A stretch of DNA of 64,000 bases from Fibrobacter sp. UBA4223 (GCA_002382975.1 DFTB01000014.1:1-64000); one strand, 5' to 3'; positions 42,657-51,848 are shown, counted from the stretch's first letter. Numbers and translations are program-made. The notes: a model not told the origin generated them from the sequence alone.

Positions 42657-42719
42657 ATGCCCGCTCAAGGCGGGCATGACAATTGAAAAAATCCTCGGTT
42701 CTAGACCGAGGATTTTTTT
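42657..42719 (+). terminator. REP-like palindrome and terminator after gltA
   Basis: ATGCCCGC/GCGGGCAT (42657-42677) is followed by ATCCTCGGT/ACCGAGGAT (42691-42713) and six T. The first palindrome recurs at 63716-63735. Confidence 0.8.
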
Positions 42720-42763
42720 GTGGCCCCTATCGCCCCGATGGGGCCCCAGGGTGACAATATATC

Positions 42764-44041
42764 TTACACCTTGTCCAAAGCCTGAGTCAGGTCCGCGATG
42801 ATGTCTTCGACGTTCTCGATGCCCACGCTGAAGCGGATCAGGTCCGGCGCGACGCCTGCTTCGATGAGCTGTTCGTCGCTGAGCTGACGGTGGGTGTGGC
42901 TTGCCGGATGCAGCACGCAACTGCGGGCGTCGGCCACGTGGGTCACGATGCAAATCATCTTGAGGTTGTCCATGAACTGGATGCTCTTTTCGCGGCCACC
43001 CTTGATGCCGAACGTGAGCACGCCGCAGGGGAGCCCGCCCTTGAATTGTTTCTGCGCGAGTTCGTGGTACTTGTTGCCCTCGAGGCCCGCGTAGTCCACC
43101 CAGGCCACCTTCGGGTGGTTCTGCAGGAACTTCGCGCAGGCGAGAGCGTTCTCGCAGTGGCGCGGCATGCGCAGGTGAAGCGTTTCAAGGCCAACGTTCA
43201 GGAGGAACGCGTTCTGCGGAGCCTGGATGCTGCCGAGGTCGCGCATGAGCTGGGCCGTAGCCTTCGTGATGAAGGCGCCCTTGCCGAAAGCCTTCGTGTA
43301 GGCAAGACCGTGGTAGCTCGGATCAGGTTCGGTGAGGCCCTTGAACTTGTCGTGATGGGCTTCCCAGTCAAAATTTCCGCTATCCACGATGCAGCCACCC
43401 ACGGCCATGGCGTGACCGTCCATGTACTTGGTGGTGGAATGCGTCACGATGTCAACGCCGAATTCAATCGGGCGGCAAAGAATCGGAGTCGGGAACGTGT
43501 TGTCGACGATCATCGGCACGCCGTGCTTGTGGGCGATGTCGGCGAAGCGCTTGAGGTCGAGAATCTTGCCGGCGGGGTTCGCGACCGTCTCGCCGAAGAA
43601 GCACTTAGTATTCGGGCGGAAGGCCTTCTCGATTTCCTCGTCGCTCGCATCCTGGTCCACGAACGTGCACTCAATGCCGAGCTTCTTCATGGTAACGCTG
43701 AAGAGGTTGCTGGTACCGCCGTAGATGGCGCTGGTGCTGATGAAGTGGTCGCCCGCCTCGCAGATGTTGAACACGGCAAAGAAGTTCGCCGCCTGACCGG
43801 AGCTGGTGAGCATGGCTGCCACACCGCCTTCCATAGCCGCAATCTTGGATGCCACGGCGTCGTTGGTGGGGTTCTGCAGGCGCGTGTAGAAGTAGCCGCT
43901 GGCCTTCAGGTCGAACAGGTCGGCCATGGCGTTGCTGGACTCGTACTTGAAAGTGGTGCTCTGGTAGATGGGAAGGACGCGGGGTTCGCCGTTTTTCGGC
44001 TGCCAGCCGCCCTGGACGCACAAAGTTTCGATCTTGGACAT
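42764..44041 (-). CDS. metY: O-acetylhomoserine aminocarboxypropyltransferase/sulfhydrylase
   Basis: This 425-aa member of the Cys/Met metabolism PLP family has NPTNDAVASKIAAMEGG, TSSGQAANF and the PLP-lysine segment HSTTKYMDGH. The length and inserted loops fit MetY, which makes homocysteine from O-acetylhomoserine and sulfide, rather than the shorter cystathionine enzymes. A strong promoter and a perfect palindrome lie upstream (44181-44235). The untranslated leader of about 130 nt contains a GACGAGA tandem repeat but no riboswitch I recognise. Confidence 0.9.
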   Translation of the reverse strand: MSKIETLCVQGGWQPKNGEPRVLPIYQSTTFKYESSNAMADLFDLKASGYFYTRLQNPTNDAVASKIAAMEGGVAAMLTSSGQAANFFAVFNICEAGDHFISTSAIYGGTSNLFSVTMKKLGIECTFVDQDASDEEIEKAFRPNTKCFFGETVANPAGKILDLKRFADIAHKHGVPMIVDNTFPTPILCRPIEFGVDIVTHSTTKYMDGHAMAVGGCIVDSGNFDWEAHHDKFKGLTEPDPSYHGLAYTKAFGKGAFITKATAQLMRDLGSIQAPQNAFLLNVGLETLHLRMPRHCENALACAKFLQNHPKVAWVDYAGLEGNKYHELAQKQFKGGLPCGVLTFGIKGGREKSIQFMDNLKMICIVTHVADARSCVLHPASHTHRQLSDEQLIEAGVAPDLIRFSVGIENVEDIIADLTQALDKV

Positions 44042-44180
44042 TTTTGCCTCTTGTTTAATTTCAAAACCAAATATAGATAGTGAGGTATGTTAGACGAGAG
44101 ACGAAAGACGAGAGACGAGAGATAATTCTAGCCCATTCAGTCTTTCGAAACACGGCTTTAGCATATCTTTTCGGTAGGCA

Positions 44181-44208
44181 AATATAGGAAAAGACTACAC
44201 CTTGTCAA
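44181..44208 (-). promoter_or_regulatory. metY promoter
   Basis: On the minus strand TTGACA (44208-44203), a 16-bp spacer and TATATT (44186-44181). Confidence 0.65.
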
Positions 44209-44211
44209 TGC

Positions 44212-44235
44212 GTTTATGCAAATATTTGCATAAAC
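44212..44235. promoter_or_regulatory. Perfect 24-bp palindrome next to the metY -35
   Basis: GTTTATGCAAAT followed by its exact reverse complement ATTTGCATAAAC. It lies three bases upstream of the metY -35, the position of an activator or repressor site. The protein that binds it is unknown. Confidence 0.6.
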
Positions 44236-44262
44236 AAAAGCCCAACTTGCGACGGGCCCAGT
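44236..44262 (-). terminator. Weak terminator after the lipoprotein at 44287
   Basis: On the minus strand GCCC and GGGC close a loop and TTTTGTTT follows. Confidence 0.4.
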
Positions 44263-44286
44263 AATCTTCTACACCAGAAAAAAAGT

Positions 44287-45294
44287 CTATTCCGACATCA
44301 CGCAACGAAGGTTGTACGCCCTCAGATCCGTCTGGTCATCCAGTTTCACAAACGTCGGCTCTTCCCAACTTCCATAATCCTGGAAACGCACAGCAATCTC
44401 GTTCGCATCGCTCCTCTGAATCCAAAGATGCCCCTGACCATTATTGTTTCCAAATTTCCATTCCGAATTCTCGTATTTGAAACGTCCGCCAATGACCCAC
44501 CATTTTTTCAATTCTTCATGCTGTTTCTCATCCATCGAAGCAAGGGCCTCCTGAACTTCAGCTTTCGTAGGCAAACGCCAACCCGACGGACAAATGACAT
44601 CCTTCGCATAGTACATATAGTAGACCCCGTAATAATCACAGACATTCACGGTTTCTTTTTCCGCTTCCGGACCGGGTTTGGTTTCTACATCCGTCGTCGC
44701 GCCACACTGGATTCCCGTATTCGGCTTGTAGGTCAAATTACTGGTCATCCAATACACGGAGCCAATCTTTTGCACCTTGTAGGTTTCATTGTTCCTGACA
44801 TCTGTAAGCTTCAATCCTTCTCTATCAAAAGTAGGCGCCCGGGAATCCACACTAACCGCAGGGGCTTGCGAACTGGAGGACGGCTTTGTGGTCGCCGAAG
44901 ACTTGGGCTGAGAAGCGGACGAATTACTTGAATCCGATGGATTGGTTGCAGAAGATCCCGAGTTTGCCGCAGACGAACTAGGTGCAAAGTTTTTTTCGCA
45001 GCCTTCGGTCCAGCAAAAAACGCCACTGCTGTAATAGAGGCTTCCTTCGGCATCGGCCACATAAATGGTGTCCTTGCCACCGTTAATGACAATCTTATCG
45101 CCGGGCTTTGCGGAGGAGCCGCTCTTCGCGGTCTGATTCGAGCCATCGGGCTTTGAACCATCATCGCCCGAAGCGGAAGAATCGACATCGCCGAGTTCTT
45201 CGATATTTACCTTGTGGGGACTGCTGTCGTCAGAGCAGGCGGCAAGCAAAAACACCACGCCAAAAAACAGAATCCACGTTTTTAATGCACTCAT
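44287..45294 (-). CDS. Lipoprotein with Fibrobacter major paralogous domain
   Basis: This 335-aa protein has a lipobox LAAC near residue 20, then a Ser-rich linker with a CWTEGC loop (about 20-155). The C-terminal domain carries the Fibrobacter succinogenes major paralogous (TIGR02145) signature: YKVQKIGSVYWMTSNLTY, ICPSGWRLPTKAEVQEAL and a final YNLRCVMSE. The domain occurs in dozens of copies per Fibrobacter genome and is thought to lie on the cell surface; its role is unknown. This is one of two copies in the window. Confidence 0.85.
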   Translation of the reverse strand: MSALKTWILFFGVVFLLAACSDDSSPHKVNIEELGDVDSSASGDDGSKPDGSNQTAKSGSSAKPGDKIVINGGKDTIYVADAEGSLYYSSGVFCWTEGCEKNFAPSSSAANSGSSATNPSDSSNSSASQPKSSATTKPSSSSQAPAVSVDSRAPTFDREGLKLTDVRNNETYKVQKIGSVYWMTSNLTYKPNTGIQCGATTDVETKPGPEAEKETVNVCDYYGVYYMYYAKDVICPSGWRLPTKAEVQEALASMDEKQHEELKKWWVIGGRFKYENSEWKFGNNNGQGHLWIQRSDANEIAVRFQDYGSWEEPTFVKLDDQTDLRAYNLRCVMSE

Positions 45295-45356
45295 AGCCTA
45301 AATATAACCTCTGGAGTCTAAAAAAGCACGTAAAATTATACTATCTTTTGGGCACT

Positions 45357-45749
45357 ATGAGCAATGTAGAGGTTTTTGACACTACTTTCGCCGTGACCAT
45401 CCTGGTCATCATGGCGGTTTGCATCCCCACGGCCCTTTTACTGGCCAACTGGTTCTTGCACCCGGGCAAAATCAAGGACACCGCCATCAAGGGCACGTCC
45501 TACGAGTGCGGTCTCGCCCACGTTTCGGGTACGGCCAACGAGCGCTATCCGGTCAAGTACTACCTGGTGGCCATGCTGTTCCTGGTGTTCGACCTGGAAG
45601 TGGCGTTCCTGTACCCCTGGGCCGTGCAGTTCCTGGCCGGCGGCTGGGAGCTTTTGCTGGTGCTTTTGGGCTTCCTGGTCATCCTGGAAGCGGGCTACCT
45701 CTATGTGTTCCGCAAGGGCGTGCTGGACTGGGCAACCCTCAAGGACTAA
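45357..45749 (+). CDS. nuoA: NADH-quinone oxidoreductase subunit A, solitary
   Basis: This 130-aa protein has three membrane helices and the NuoA hallmarks: loop YECGLAHVSGTANERYPVKYYLVAMLFLVFDLEVAF with its conserved Cys and acidic residues. NuoA is part of the membrane arm of complex I. No other nuo gene is next to it; rubrerythrin follows on the other strand. The ATG at 45357 is chosen although TTG 45348 is in frame. TATACT at 45337-45342 suggests a very short leader, and no Shine-Dalgarno is visible. Confidence 0.9.
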   Translation: MSNVEVFDTTFAVTILVIMAVCIPTALLLANWFLHPGKIKDTAIKGTSYECGLAHVSGTANERYPVKYYLVAMLFLVFDLEVAFLYPWAVQFLAGGWELLLVLLGFLVILEAGYLYVFRKGVLDWATLKD

Positions 45750-45777
45750 GTTTCTAGAGTATTCTATCTCAAAATAA

Positions 45778-45813
45778 AGAACGCAGGATTTCGGTCCTGC
45801 GTTCTATTTTTTT
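45778..45813. terminator. Bidirectional terminator between nuoA and rubrerythrin
   Basis: AGAACGCAGGA pairs with TCCTGCGTTCT around TTTCGG, with T runs on one side and A runs on the other. Confidence 0.85.
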
Positions 45814-45826
45814 ATTTGAATTTCTA

Positions 45827-46384
45827 CTACTTGAAGTAGCGGCCCAGCAAGCCCTGGAAGGCAGAGCCATGACGGGCCTCGTCCTTGCACATCTCGTGGA
45901 CGGTATCGTGGATGGCGTCGTAGCCCAGTTCCTTGGCGCGCTTGGCCAGGGCGAGCTTGCCTTCGGTGGCACCGACTTCGGCGGCAACCCTGAGCTCCAG
46001 GTTCTTCTTGGTATCGGGATAGACCACCTCGCCCAGCAGTTCGGCGAACTTGGCGGCGTGTTCGGCCTCTTCAAAAGCGATACGCTTGTAGGCCTCGGCC
46101 ACCTCGGGGAATCCTTCGCGGTCGGCCTGGCGGCTCATGGCCAGGTACATGCCCACCTCGGTACATTCCCCTGCAAAGTTTTCCCTAAGACCCTGAACCA
46201 CCTCGGCGTCCAGCCCCTGGGCAACGCCAATCTTGTGTTCGTCGGCCCAGACAATCTTGCCACCGGCGCTCTGTTCTACCTTTTCGAAGAACTTGCTCTT
46301 GGGGGCCTTGCACTGGGGGCATTCATCCGGGGCTTCCGGTCCCATGTGCACGTAGCCGCAAACCTTACAAACCCATACTTTCAT
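45827..46384 (-). CDS. Reverse rubrerythrin (N-terminal rubredoxin domain)
   Basis: The 185-aa protein begins with the iron site [10 protein letters not shown]...CPQCKAP (about residues 6-25), followed by the diiron four-helix domain with the E-x6-Y and EEAEH motifs. In classical rubrerythrin the order is reversed. Such reverse rubrerythrins of anaerobes reduce hydrogen peroxide with NADH-derived electrons. Expected role: protection of this anaerobe against oxygen. Single gene. Confidence 0.9.
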   Translation of the reverse strand: MKVWVCKVCGYVHMGPEAPDECPQCKAPKSKFFEKVEQSAGGKIVWADEHKIGVAQGLDAEVVQGLRENFAGECTEVGMYLAMSRQADREGFPEVAEAYKRIAFEEAEHAAKFAELLGEVVYPDTKKNLELRVAAEVGATEGKLALAKRAKELGYDAIHDTVHEMCKDEARHGSAFQGLLGRYFK

Positions 46385-46440
46385 ACTGTGTCTCCTCTCC
46401 GCTCCTAAGCGGGGTTGGTGTGTGAATTTTAATGCGAGCG

Positions 46441-47097
46441 CTAGGCCTTAAAACTGTCCAGGGCCTCGTTGGGGCCGATCAAGAACAGCACGTCGTTTTC
46501 TTTGAGCACGTAGTCGGCGATGTTACCGATCTTAGGTACGGACTCCAACGGGTCGCGAATGGCAATCACCTGGATGCCGTACTTGTGGGTCAGGGACAAA
46601 TCCTTAAGGGTCTTGCCCTGGAACTTTTCGGGGCACACGATCTCGATAATGGAGAAGCCTTCCATGAAGGGCAAGAAGTCCAACATGTTGGGGCGGTTGA
46701 GCCGCTCGGCCAGGCTGATGGCGGAATCCCTTTCCGGGTGGAAAATGTCAGAAACGCCCAGCTTCTCGAGGATGCTGGTATGGGCGGCACTGCTGGACTT
46801 GGCAATGATATGCTTTACGCCCAACTCCTTCAGGTTCAGCACCGTAAGGAGCGAAGCCTGCAGGTTTTCGCCAATGCAGACAATAACGGAATCCGCCTTC
46901 TGCAGGGGGATAGACGAAAGCTGCTTGAGGCGGGTACTGTCCGCCACAATCGCCTGAGAAACAGAACTGGAAATGTCCTGCACCTTGTCGGGGTGGCAGT
47001 CGATGACCATCACGTCGTGACCCAGGGAGGTCAGGTGCTTGGCCAAAAAGATGGCCGAGTTCCCGAGCCCGATAATTACAAATTGTTTAGAAGCCAT
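46441..47097 (-). CDS. ktrA: Potassium uptake regulatory subunit KtrA/TrkA
   Basis: This 218-aa RCK protein starts with a nucleotide-binding Rossmann fold, [16 protein letters not shown], with the acidic residue in MVIDCHPDK at the end of strand two. A C-terminal TrkA_C domain covers about residues 135-218. It gates the KtrB channel in response to ATP/ADP or NAD. It lies just downstream of ktrB, separated by a TTCGGA repeat module of about 75 bp. Confidence 0.9.
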   Translation of the reverse strand: MASKQFVIIGLGNSAIFLAKHLTSLGHDVMVIDCHPDKVQDISSSVSQAIVADSTRLKQLSSIPLQKADSVIVCIGENLQASLLTVLNLKELGVKHIIAKSSSAAHTSILEKLGVSDIFHPERDSAISLAERLNRPNMLDFLPFMEGFSIIEIVCPEKFQGKTLKDLSLTHKYGIQVIAIRDPLESVPKIGNIADYVLKENDVLFLIGPNEALDSFKA

Positions 47098-47111
47098 GGA
47101 TTAATAATAGA

Positions 47112-47186
47112 TAATTCGGAGTTCGGAGTTCGGAGTTCGGAATTGTTTTTTTATAAAATTCCTAATTCATACTTCCGAAATCCGAA
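47112..47186. repeat. TTCGGAGT tandem repeat with inverted partner
   Basis: TTCGGAGT is repeated three to four times in 8-nt phase. TCCGAAATCCGAATT lies some 35 bases later, so the ends are complementary. It resembles the module at 10259-10332. Confidence 0.7.
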
Positions 47187-47202
47187 TTGCGCCATCGGCG
47201 CA

Positions 47203-48597
47203 TCAGCCCACCATGATATCTTCTTCGGCGAACCAGGTGGTGTTCTGGACACGACCCGCCACGGCAGAAATCAAGAAGAGGGGGCCCATACGGCCAATGA
47301 ACATCACGCAGCAGATAACCACGCGGCCAACGGTAGAAAGTTCACCTGTTAGTCCCATGGAAAGTCCGCAGGTACTGTAGGCGCTCACCACTTCGAACAG
47401 CACCTTGAGGAAAGAGGACTGGCCGGCACCGGACACCCCTCCGGGGATTTCAGTACAGAGCAGAATCAAGGTCGCAAGCACAATGACCACAATGGCCACC
47501 ACGAAAATCCGCACCGCCTTATCTACGGTGGTTTCGGGAATGGTGCGACCAAGAACCTGGGTCTTTTCGCGCCCCAGCAGGCGGTTGAACCCCAAAAGCC
47601 CAATCACCGCGGCGGTAGTCACCTTCACGCCACCACCGCAGCTACCGGGGTTTGCACCAATGAACATGATGACGATAAAGAAGAACAGGGAACTGGCACA
47701 CAGGCCGGGAACATCTACCGTGTTGAGCCCAGCGGTGCGGCTGGTAAAGGCCATGAACAGGGTGGATTCAAACTTCTGCCCAACACTCAGGTCGCCAAGG
47801 GTATTGTTCCATTCCGTAAGCGAGAACACCAGCACGCTGGCCGCCACCACGAACAGGGTACCGAAGGTCGCGATGCGGGTATGGAGCGAAATTTTCCGTA
47901 CCTTGCGCTGCTTAAAGTCAAACACATACTGGAGTTCCGTCACGGCCAAGAAACCAAATCCCCCCGCCAGGGCAAGCACGCAAGTGGAAATGTTCACCAG
48001 GGGGTTCAGCTGGAACTGCACCAGGGAATCCGGGAACAGGGTAAAGCCCACATTACAGAAAGAACTTACCGCCTGGAACACCGAAACGAATATGCGGTCG
48101 TAGAGCGTGGCGCCAGAGAACTGGGTAAAATAGACCGCCGCCCCGATCAGTTCGAGGATGAAGGTAAAGGGCAGAACCGCCTTCAGAATTTTCGAAGGGT
48201 CGATGTTTCCTTCTTGAGAGAAAGCCGATAGCAGCACGGACTGGTGGTTAAAGCCAGGGTGCATGCCCGCCAAAAGAATCAAAGTGGTAGAAACCGTCAT
48301 GATTCCAAGACCGCCCAGCTGCATCAGCACCAGCAGGACCCAGTCGCCAAAATGGGTAAACGTACTGCTGATATCCAGCACAGAAAGTCCAGTGACGCAT
48401 ACGGCAGAAGTAGCGGTAAACAAAGCTTCCAAGAAGGAGATGGGCGTCCGGAGCGACACCGGAAGCCGAAGCAGGACTGCACCGACAAGAATCAACAGCA
48501 GGTAGCCCAGCACCACCAGCGTGATGGGGTTGGTCTGTTTCTTCTTGGCAACGGGGCCGTCGGCATAACGCAGGCCCTGGTACTTGGAGCGCAACAT
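47203..48597 (-). CDS. ktrB: Potassium transporter membrane subunit KtrB/TrkH
   Basis: This 464-aa protein has four repeats of helix, pore loop and helix. Selectivity-filter-like segments include TSAVCVTGLSV, SSFCNVGFTLF, TSRTAGLNTVD and AYSTCGLSMG. The start at 48597 (MLRSKYQGLRYADG) is chosen over an upstream in-frame ATG at 48693 because that extension is not membrane-like. No clear Shine-Dalgarno. It works with the adjacent KtrA in sodium-coupled potassium uptake. Confidence 0.9.
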   Translation of the reverse strand: MLRSKYQGLRYADGPVAKKKQTNPITLVVLGYLLLILVGAVLLRLPVSLRTPISFLEALFTATSAVCVTGLSVLDISSTFTHFGDWVLLVLMQLGGLGIMTVSTTLILLAGMHPGFNHQSVLLSAFSQEGNIDPSKILKAVLPFTFILELIGAAVYFTQFSGATLYDRIFVSVFQAVSSFCNVGFTLFPDSLVQFQLNPLVNISTCVLALAGGFGFLAVTELQYVFDFKQRKVRKISLHTRIATFGTLFVVAASVLVFSLTEWNNTLGDLSVGQKFESTLFMAFTSRTAGLNTVDVPGLCASSLFFFIVIMFIGANPGSCGGGVKVTTAAVIGLLGFNRLLGREKTQVLGRTIPETTVDKAVRIFVVAIVVIVLATLILLCTEIPGGVSGAGQSSFLKVLFEVVSAYSTCGLSMGLTGELSTVGRVVICCVMFIGRMGPLFLISAVAGRVQNTTWFAEEDIMVG

Positions 48598-48671
48598 GGG
48601 GCAAAAGATAGTAAATAGTGGCCAAGCGTTAGGTTGATGGAGGCAAGAAGATATTTTATATTTGACGGTAC

Positions 48672-49130
48672 ATGAGACGTTTCCTGACGGCATTGTTTTT
48701 TACCCTTGCGCTAGCCGTAGTGCCTTCGGGTGCATTTACCATGGACCTGCAGGCAGGAGTTGTCAATCACGCAAGTGAAATCACCAACTTCAATCTGAAT
48801 ATTTATGGGCACCTGTGGTACCGCATAGACCAAATGCTGTTCGTAGGTGCGGGCAGTGGCTATCAGGAAATCGACAACGTCGGACTGGTCCCCTTAAGCG
48901 GAGCCCTCTGGATTCGACTGCCCATCGGAAGCCAGATTTTACCCGTCGCCACTGGCGACATCGGCTACCTTATCGGGAGCGGCCATCAGCTTTTCTGGAA
49001 AGTCGGCGGCGGGCTTGACATCAAGAACGGGGACTATTCCTCTATCCTCGTCATGAGCGGTTACGAATTCCTGGACCACGTGGGTAAAGGCTATGTCTTC
49101 CTCCAGGCGGGAATCCTTGTTGAAATCTAA
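48672..49130 (+). CDS. Small outer-membrane protein
   Basis: This 152-aa protein has a signal peptide (MRRFLTALFFTLALAVVPSGA) and about eight amphipathic strands (FNLNIYGHLWYRI, MLFVGAGSGYQEI, YVFLQAGILVEI). It fits a small eight-strand outer-membrane barrel. No family recognised. It is divergent from ktrB and followed by the GtrA gene 18 bases later. Confidence 0.65.
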   Translation: MRRFLTALFFTLALAVVPSGAFTMDLQAGVVNHASEITNFNLNIYGHLWYRIDQMLFVGAGSGYQEIDNVGLVPLSGALWIRLPIGSQILPVATGDIGYLIGSGHQLFWKVGGGLDIKNGDYSSILVMSGYEFLDHVGKGYVFLQAGILVEI

Positions 49131-49148
49131 AGCTCAGCGGCTTTTCCC

Positions 49149-49580
49149 GTGATTCACTTTCTCAAATACAATGTCATCGGGGTGTCGAACACACTCATCA
49201 CCCTCGCCGTAGTCTGGGTGTTGCACCAGCTGCTGGACTGGAATGTGGAACTGTCCAACTTTTTAGGTTTTGTAGCGGGAGGCTGTAACAGCTACCTGTG
49301 CAACCGCATCTGGAATTTCAAGAGCCACAACAAGAAGCGTGCAGAAATCATCCGGTTCGTAGTCGTGTTCCTTGTGTCGTATGGCGTAAATCTGTTAGTG
49401 CTGGAACTTGTCGCCTACACCCTCGCAAATGCCGCCTGGTGCGCAAGCTTTACAGCTTGGATTTCGCAGTTCATGAAACCCACCTATTTTGCCAACATCG
49501 TGGCCAACGTGGTTTACGTGCTGGTGAGTTTTACGCTTTATAAAAAGTGGGTATTCAAGGCCGCGCCAAAACAGAGCTAG
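49149..49580 (+). CDS. GtrA-like membrane protein
   Basis: This 143-aa protein has four membrane helices and the GtrA pattern: KYNVIGVSNTLITLAVVW at the start, then SNFLGFVAGGCNSYLCNRIWNFKS and a final SFTLYKKWVF. GtrA proteins help move lipid-linked sugars for modification of surface polysaccharide. It converges with a nucleotide-sugar epimerase, overlapping by four bases, consistent with a polysaccharide role. Confidence 0.85.
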   Translation: MIHFLKYNVIGVSNTLITLAVVWVLHQLLDWNVELSNFLGFVAGGCNSYLCNRIWNFKSHNKKRAEIIRFVVVFLVSYGVNLLVLELVAYTLANAAWCASFTAWISQFMKPTYFANIVANVVYVLVSFTLYKKWVFKAAPKQS

Positions 49581-50539
49581 CGGTTATATCCCTTGAACCA
49601 CTCGGCAAAGGCCTTGATGCCTGTGTCCAGATCAGTATCTGCCGTGTAGCCAACATCTTGTTCCAGGGCCTTCGTATCGGCCCAGGTAACCTCTACATCG
49701 CCGGGCTGCATGGGCATGTAAATCTTTTCGGCAGTCTTTCCCAAATGCTTCTCGAGAGTCTTTACAAAGTCCAGCAGGTTCACCGGATTGCCGTGACCGA
49801 TGTTGTACAACCGACATTCCTTCTTGCCGATTCCAGCCTCGAACACGCGGACCACACCCTGAGCAATATCATCGATGTAGGTAAAGTCCCGCATCATGTT
49901 CCCGTTGTTGAAAATCTTGATGGGCTTGTCGTGCAAAATGGCATCTGCAAAAAGCCAGGGCGCCATGTCGGGCCTGCCCCAGGGGCCGTAAACGGTAAAG
50001 AACCTTAGGCCGGTAGCGTTAATCTTGTATAGATGGTGGTAGGTTTCAGCCATCAGCTCGTTACTGCGCTTGGTAGCGGCATACAAGCTAGAAGGCATGC
50101 AAACCGGGTCTTCGGTGCAAAAGGGCGTCTTGGTGTTCCGTCCATAGACGCTGCTAGAAGAGGCATAGGTCAAGTGTTCCACCGGATTGAAACGGCAGCC
50201 TTCCAAAATGTTCAAGAAACCCGTGATGTTGCTGTCGATGTAGGCCTGCGGGTTTACCAGGCTGTAGCGCACACCTGCTTGTGCTCCTAGGTGAATAACG
50301 CCGTCAAAATGTTCCCGTTCGAAAAGACCCTTGATGGCAGTGGCGTCGGCAAGATCCATCTTCTCAAACCGGAAATTCGGATTGTCCAGACGTTTTAGGC
50401 GGTCTTCCTTGAGACTCACCTGATAGTAATCGTTCAAGTTGTCAATGCCAACAACCTCATAACCCTTAGAAAGAAGGATTAGTGAAACTTCGCAACCGAT
50501 AAAACCTGCGGCACCTGTAACCAAGATTTTGCGAGACAT
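49577..50539 (-). CDS. NAD-dependent nucleotide-sugar epimerase (UDP-glucuronate 4-epimerase-like)
   Basis: This 320-aa short-chain dehydrogenase fold has the NAD loop GAAGFIG, then LNDYYQVSLKEDRL, catalytic S-S-S with Y-x3-K in SLYAATKRSNELMA, and TVYGPWGRPDMA. These segments are typical of UDP-glucuronate/galacturonate epimerases. The start at 50539 gives MSRKILVTGAAGFIG; ten upstream codons are unlikely. It supplies sugars for surface polysaccharide. Substrate specificity is inferred. Confidence 0.88.
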   Translation of the reverse strand: MSRKILVTGAAGFIGCEVSLILLSKGYEVVGIDNLNDYYQVSLKEDRLKRLDNPNFRFEKMDLADATAIKGLFEREHFDGVIHLGAQAGVRYSLVNPQAYIDSNITGFLNILEGCRFNPVEHLTYASSSSVYGRNTKTPFCTEDPVCMPSSLYAATKRSNELMAETYHHLYKINATGLRFFTVYGPWGRPDMAPWLFADAILHDKPIKIFNNGNMMRDFTYIDDIAQGVVRVFEAGIGKKECRLYNIGHGNPVNLLDFVKTLEKHLGKTAEKIYMPMQPGDVEVTWADTKALEQDVGYTADTDLDTGIKAFAEWFKGYNR

Positions 50540-50595
50540 TTTGTTAAATCCTCTAAAAGATTGATTCATGAAATAAAGAATGATTTTTTACTCAT

Positions 50596-51789
50596 TCATT
50601 TTTTTACACAACGGATAGACAAGGCAAAATTCTTTTCATAAAAAGCTTCTTCGGTGCTGTTAGAAACATAGCCTTGATAATTGTTAGAACCAAAAATAAC
50701 CATATGGGCTCTATATAGCTGATATATCGGCTGGGATGATTCATATTCCGTAGAGCTCCAAAAGTAACCTTTTTCTCCTACCATTTGTGCCTGATCGCCT
50801 TCATTGCCGTTGGGAATCAATCCTGCCGGCAAAACAGAAAAACCTGTGGTGTTCGTTGCTTTTTCCCAATTAGGATAATCATATTGTATTACATCAGAGA
50901 TTAATGAATAAGGTGCATTTTGAATAGAGATAAGATCATGCCATTCCCCTTCTGTAGGGAGTCGCCAATTTTCGGGACAAATTCCACGAACTGGTTCTTC
51001 GGGATTACATTTTACTTCGTATCCACAGCCCTTTGTTTTTTCAGAATATAATCCTAGGCTGTCCATGGCAGCGCTCCAATAATACAGTCTTCCATAAATT
51101 TCGCAACTATCCAATTCGTTTTTATAGCAGTAATTTTGGATGGTTTTTCCATTTACGTCTTTGTACTCAAAATTCAAGTTCTGCGCCATCCAGGTAAGGT
51201 CGCCCACCTTGATCGCTTTATATTTCTGGCCATCTCTTGTATCGGTAAATTCCTCGTAATTTCCGTTGGCAAGCATTTCTTGGTTCAAGTAGCCCCAAGC
51301 AGTCTTTTTTACGGATGACGAACTCAATGTCTCGCTACTGGAGGATTCTTCAGAAGAACTGGATTCTGAAAAGCTGGACACTTCAGAACTGCTGGACTCA
51401 GATGAACTGGATGCTTCAGAACTGCTGGACTCTACTATTGAGCTGCTAGACTCATCTTTCGAGGAACTCGATTCTCCAGTGCTTTCTGATGAACTGGAGT
51501 TGCTGGTGCTCTCGGATGAACTGGAATCATTGGTGTTTCTGGATGAGCTAGAATCATCGGACTTTCCCGACGAGCTGGACTTGTCTGACGCCTTTGATGA
51601 GCTGGAATTTTCGGATTTTCCAGATGGACTGGATTTTTTGTCTATGCTTGACGACGAATCTAGTTCGATGATGCTTGCAGATGAAGTTAGATTTTCGTCT
51701 TTGGGGGATACGGGATGGGCATTGTCCGTACATGCGACAAAGACCACTAAAGTGACGAATAAAACTAGAGTAAAAAAACGCACTCCCAT
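50596..51789 (-). CDS. Lipoprotein with long Ser linker and Fibrobacter major paralogous domain
   Basis: This 397-aa protein has a lipobox VVFVAC near residue 20. A linker of about 130 residues is composed mostly of Ser with Glu, Asp and Lys (repeats of SSSS-E/K/D). The C-terminal paralogous domain follows: GQKYKAIKVGDLTWMAQNLNF, ICPENWRLPTEGEWHDLI, FALSIRCVKK. The poly-Ser linker is a Fibrobacter trademark that spaces the domain away from the membrane. Function unknown. It lies just downstream of the OmpA-like gene, after that gene's terminator. Confidence 0.88.
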   Translation of the reverse strand: MGVRFFTLVLFVTLVVFVACTDNAHPVSPKDENLTSSASIIELDSSSSIDKKSSPSGKSENSSSSKASDKSSSSGKSDDSSSSRNTNDSSSSESTSNSSSSESTGESSSSKDESSSSIVESSSSEASSSSESSSSEVSSFSESSSSEESSSSETLSSSSVKKTAWGYLNQEMLANGNYEEFTDTRDGQKYKAIKVGDLTWMAQNLNFEYKDVNGKTIQNYCYKNELDSCEIYGRLYYWSAAMDSLGLYSEKTKGCGYEVKCNPEEPVRGICPENWRLPTEGEWHDLISIQNAPYSLISDVIQYDYPNWEKATNTTGFSVLPAGLIPNGNEGDQAQMVGEKGYFWSSTEYESSQPIYQLYRAHMVIFGSNNYQGYVSNSTEEAFYEKNFALSIRCVKK

Positions 51790-51801
51790 GATTATTAATA
51801 T

Positions 51802-51836
51802 AAAAAAAGACGGCCTTTGCGACCGTCTTCTTTTTC
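51802..51836 (-). terminator. Terminator of the OmpA-like gene
   Basis: AGACGG/CCGTCT (51809-51828) followed on the minus strand by seven T. Confidence 0.75.
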
Positions 51837-51848
51837 AAAAGGGTTTGA

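Noticed and set aside
44042..44174. SAM riboswitch in the metY leader
   Set aside because: I could not find the conserved core of any SAM riboswitch class; only a GACGAGA tandem repeat.
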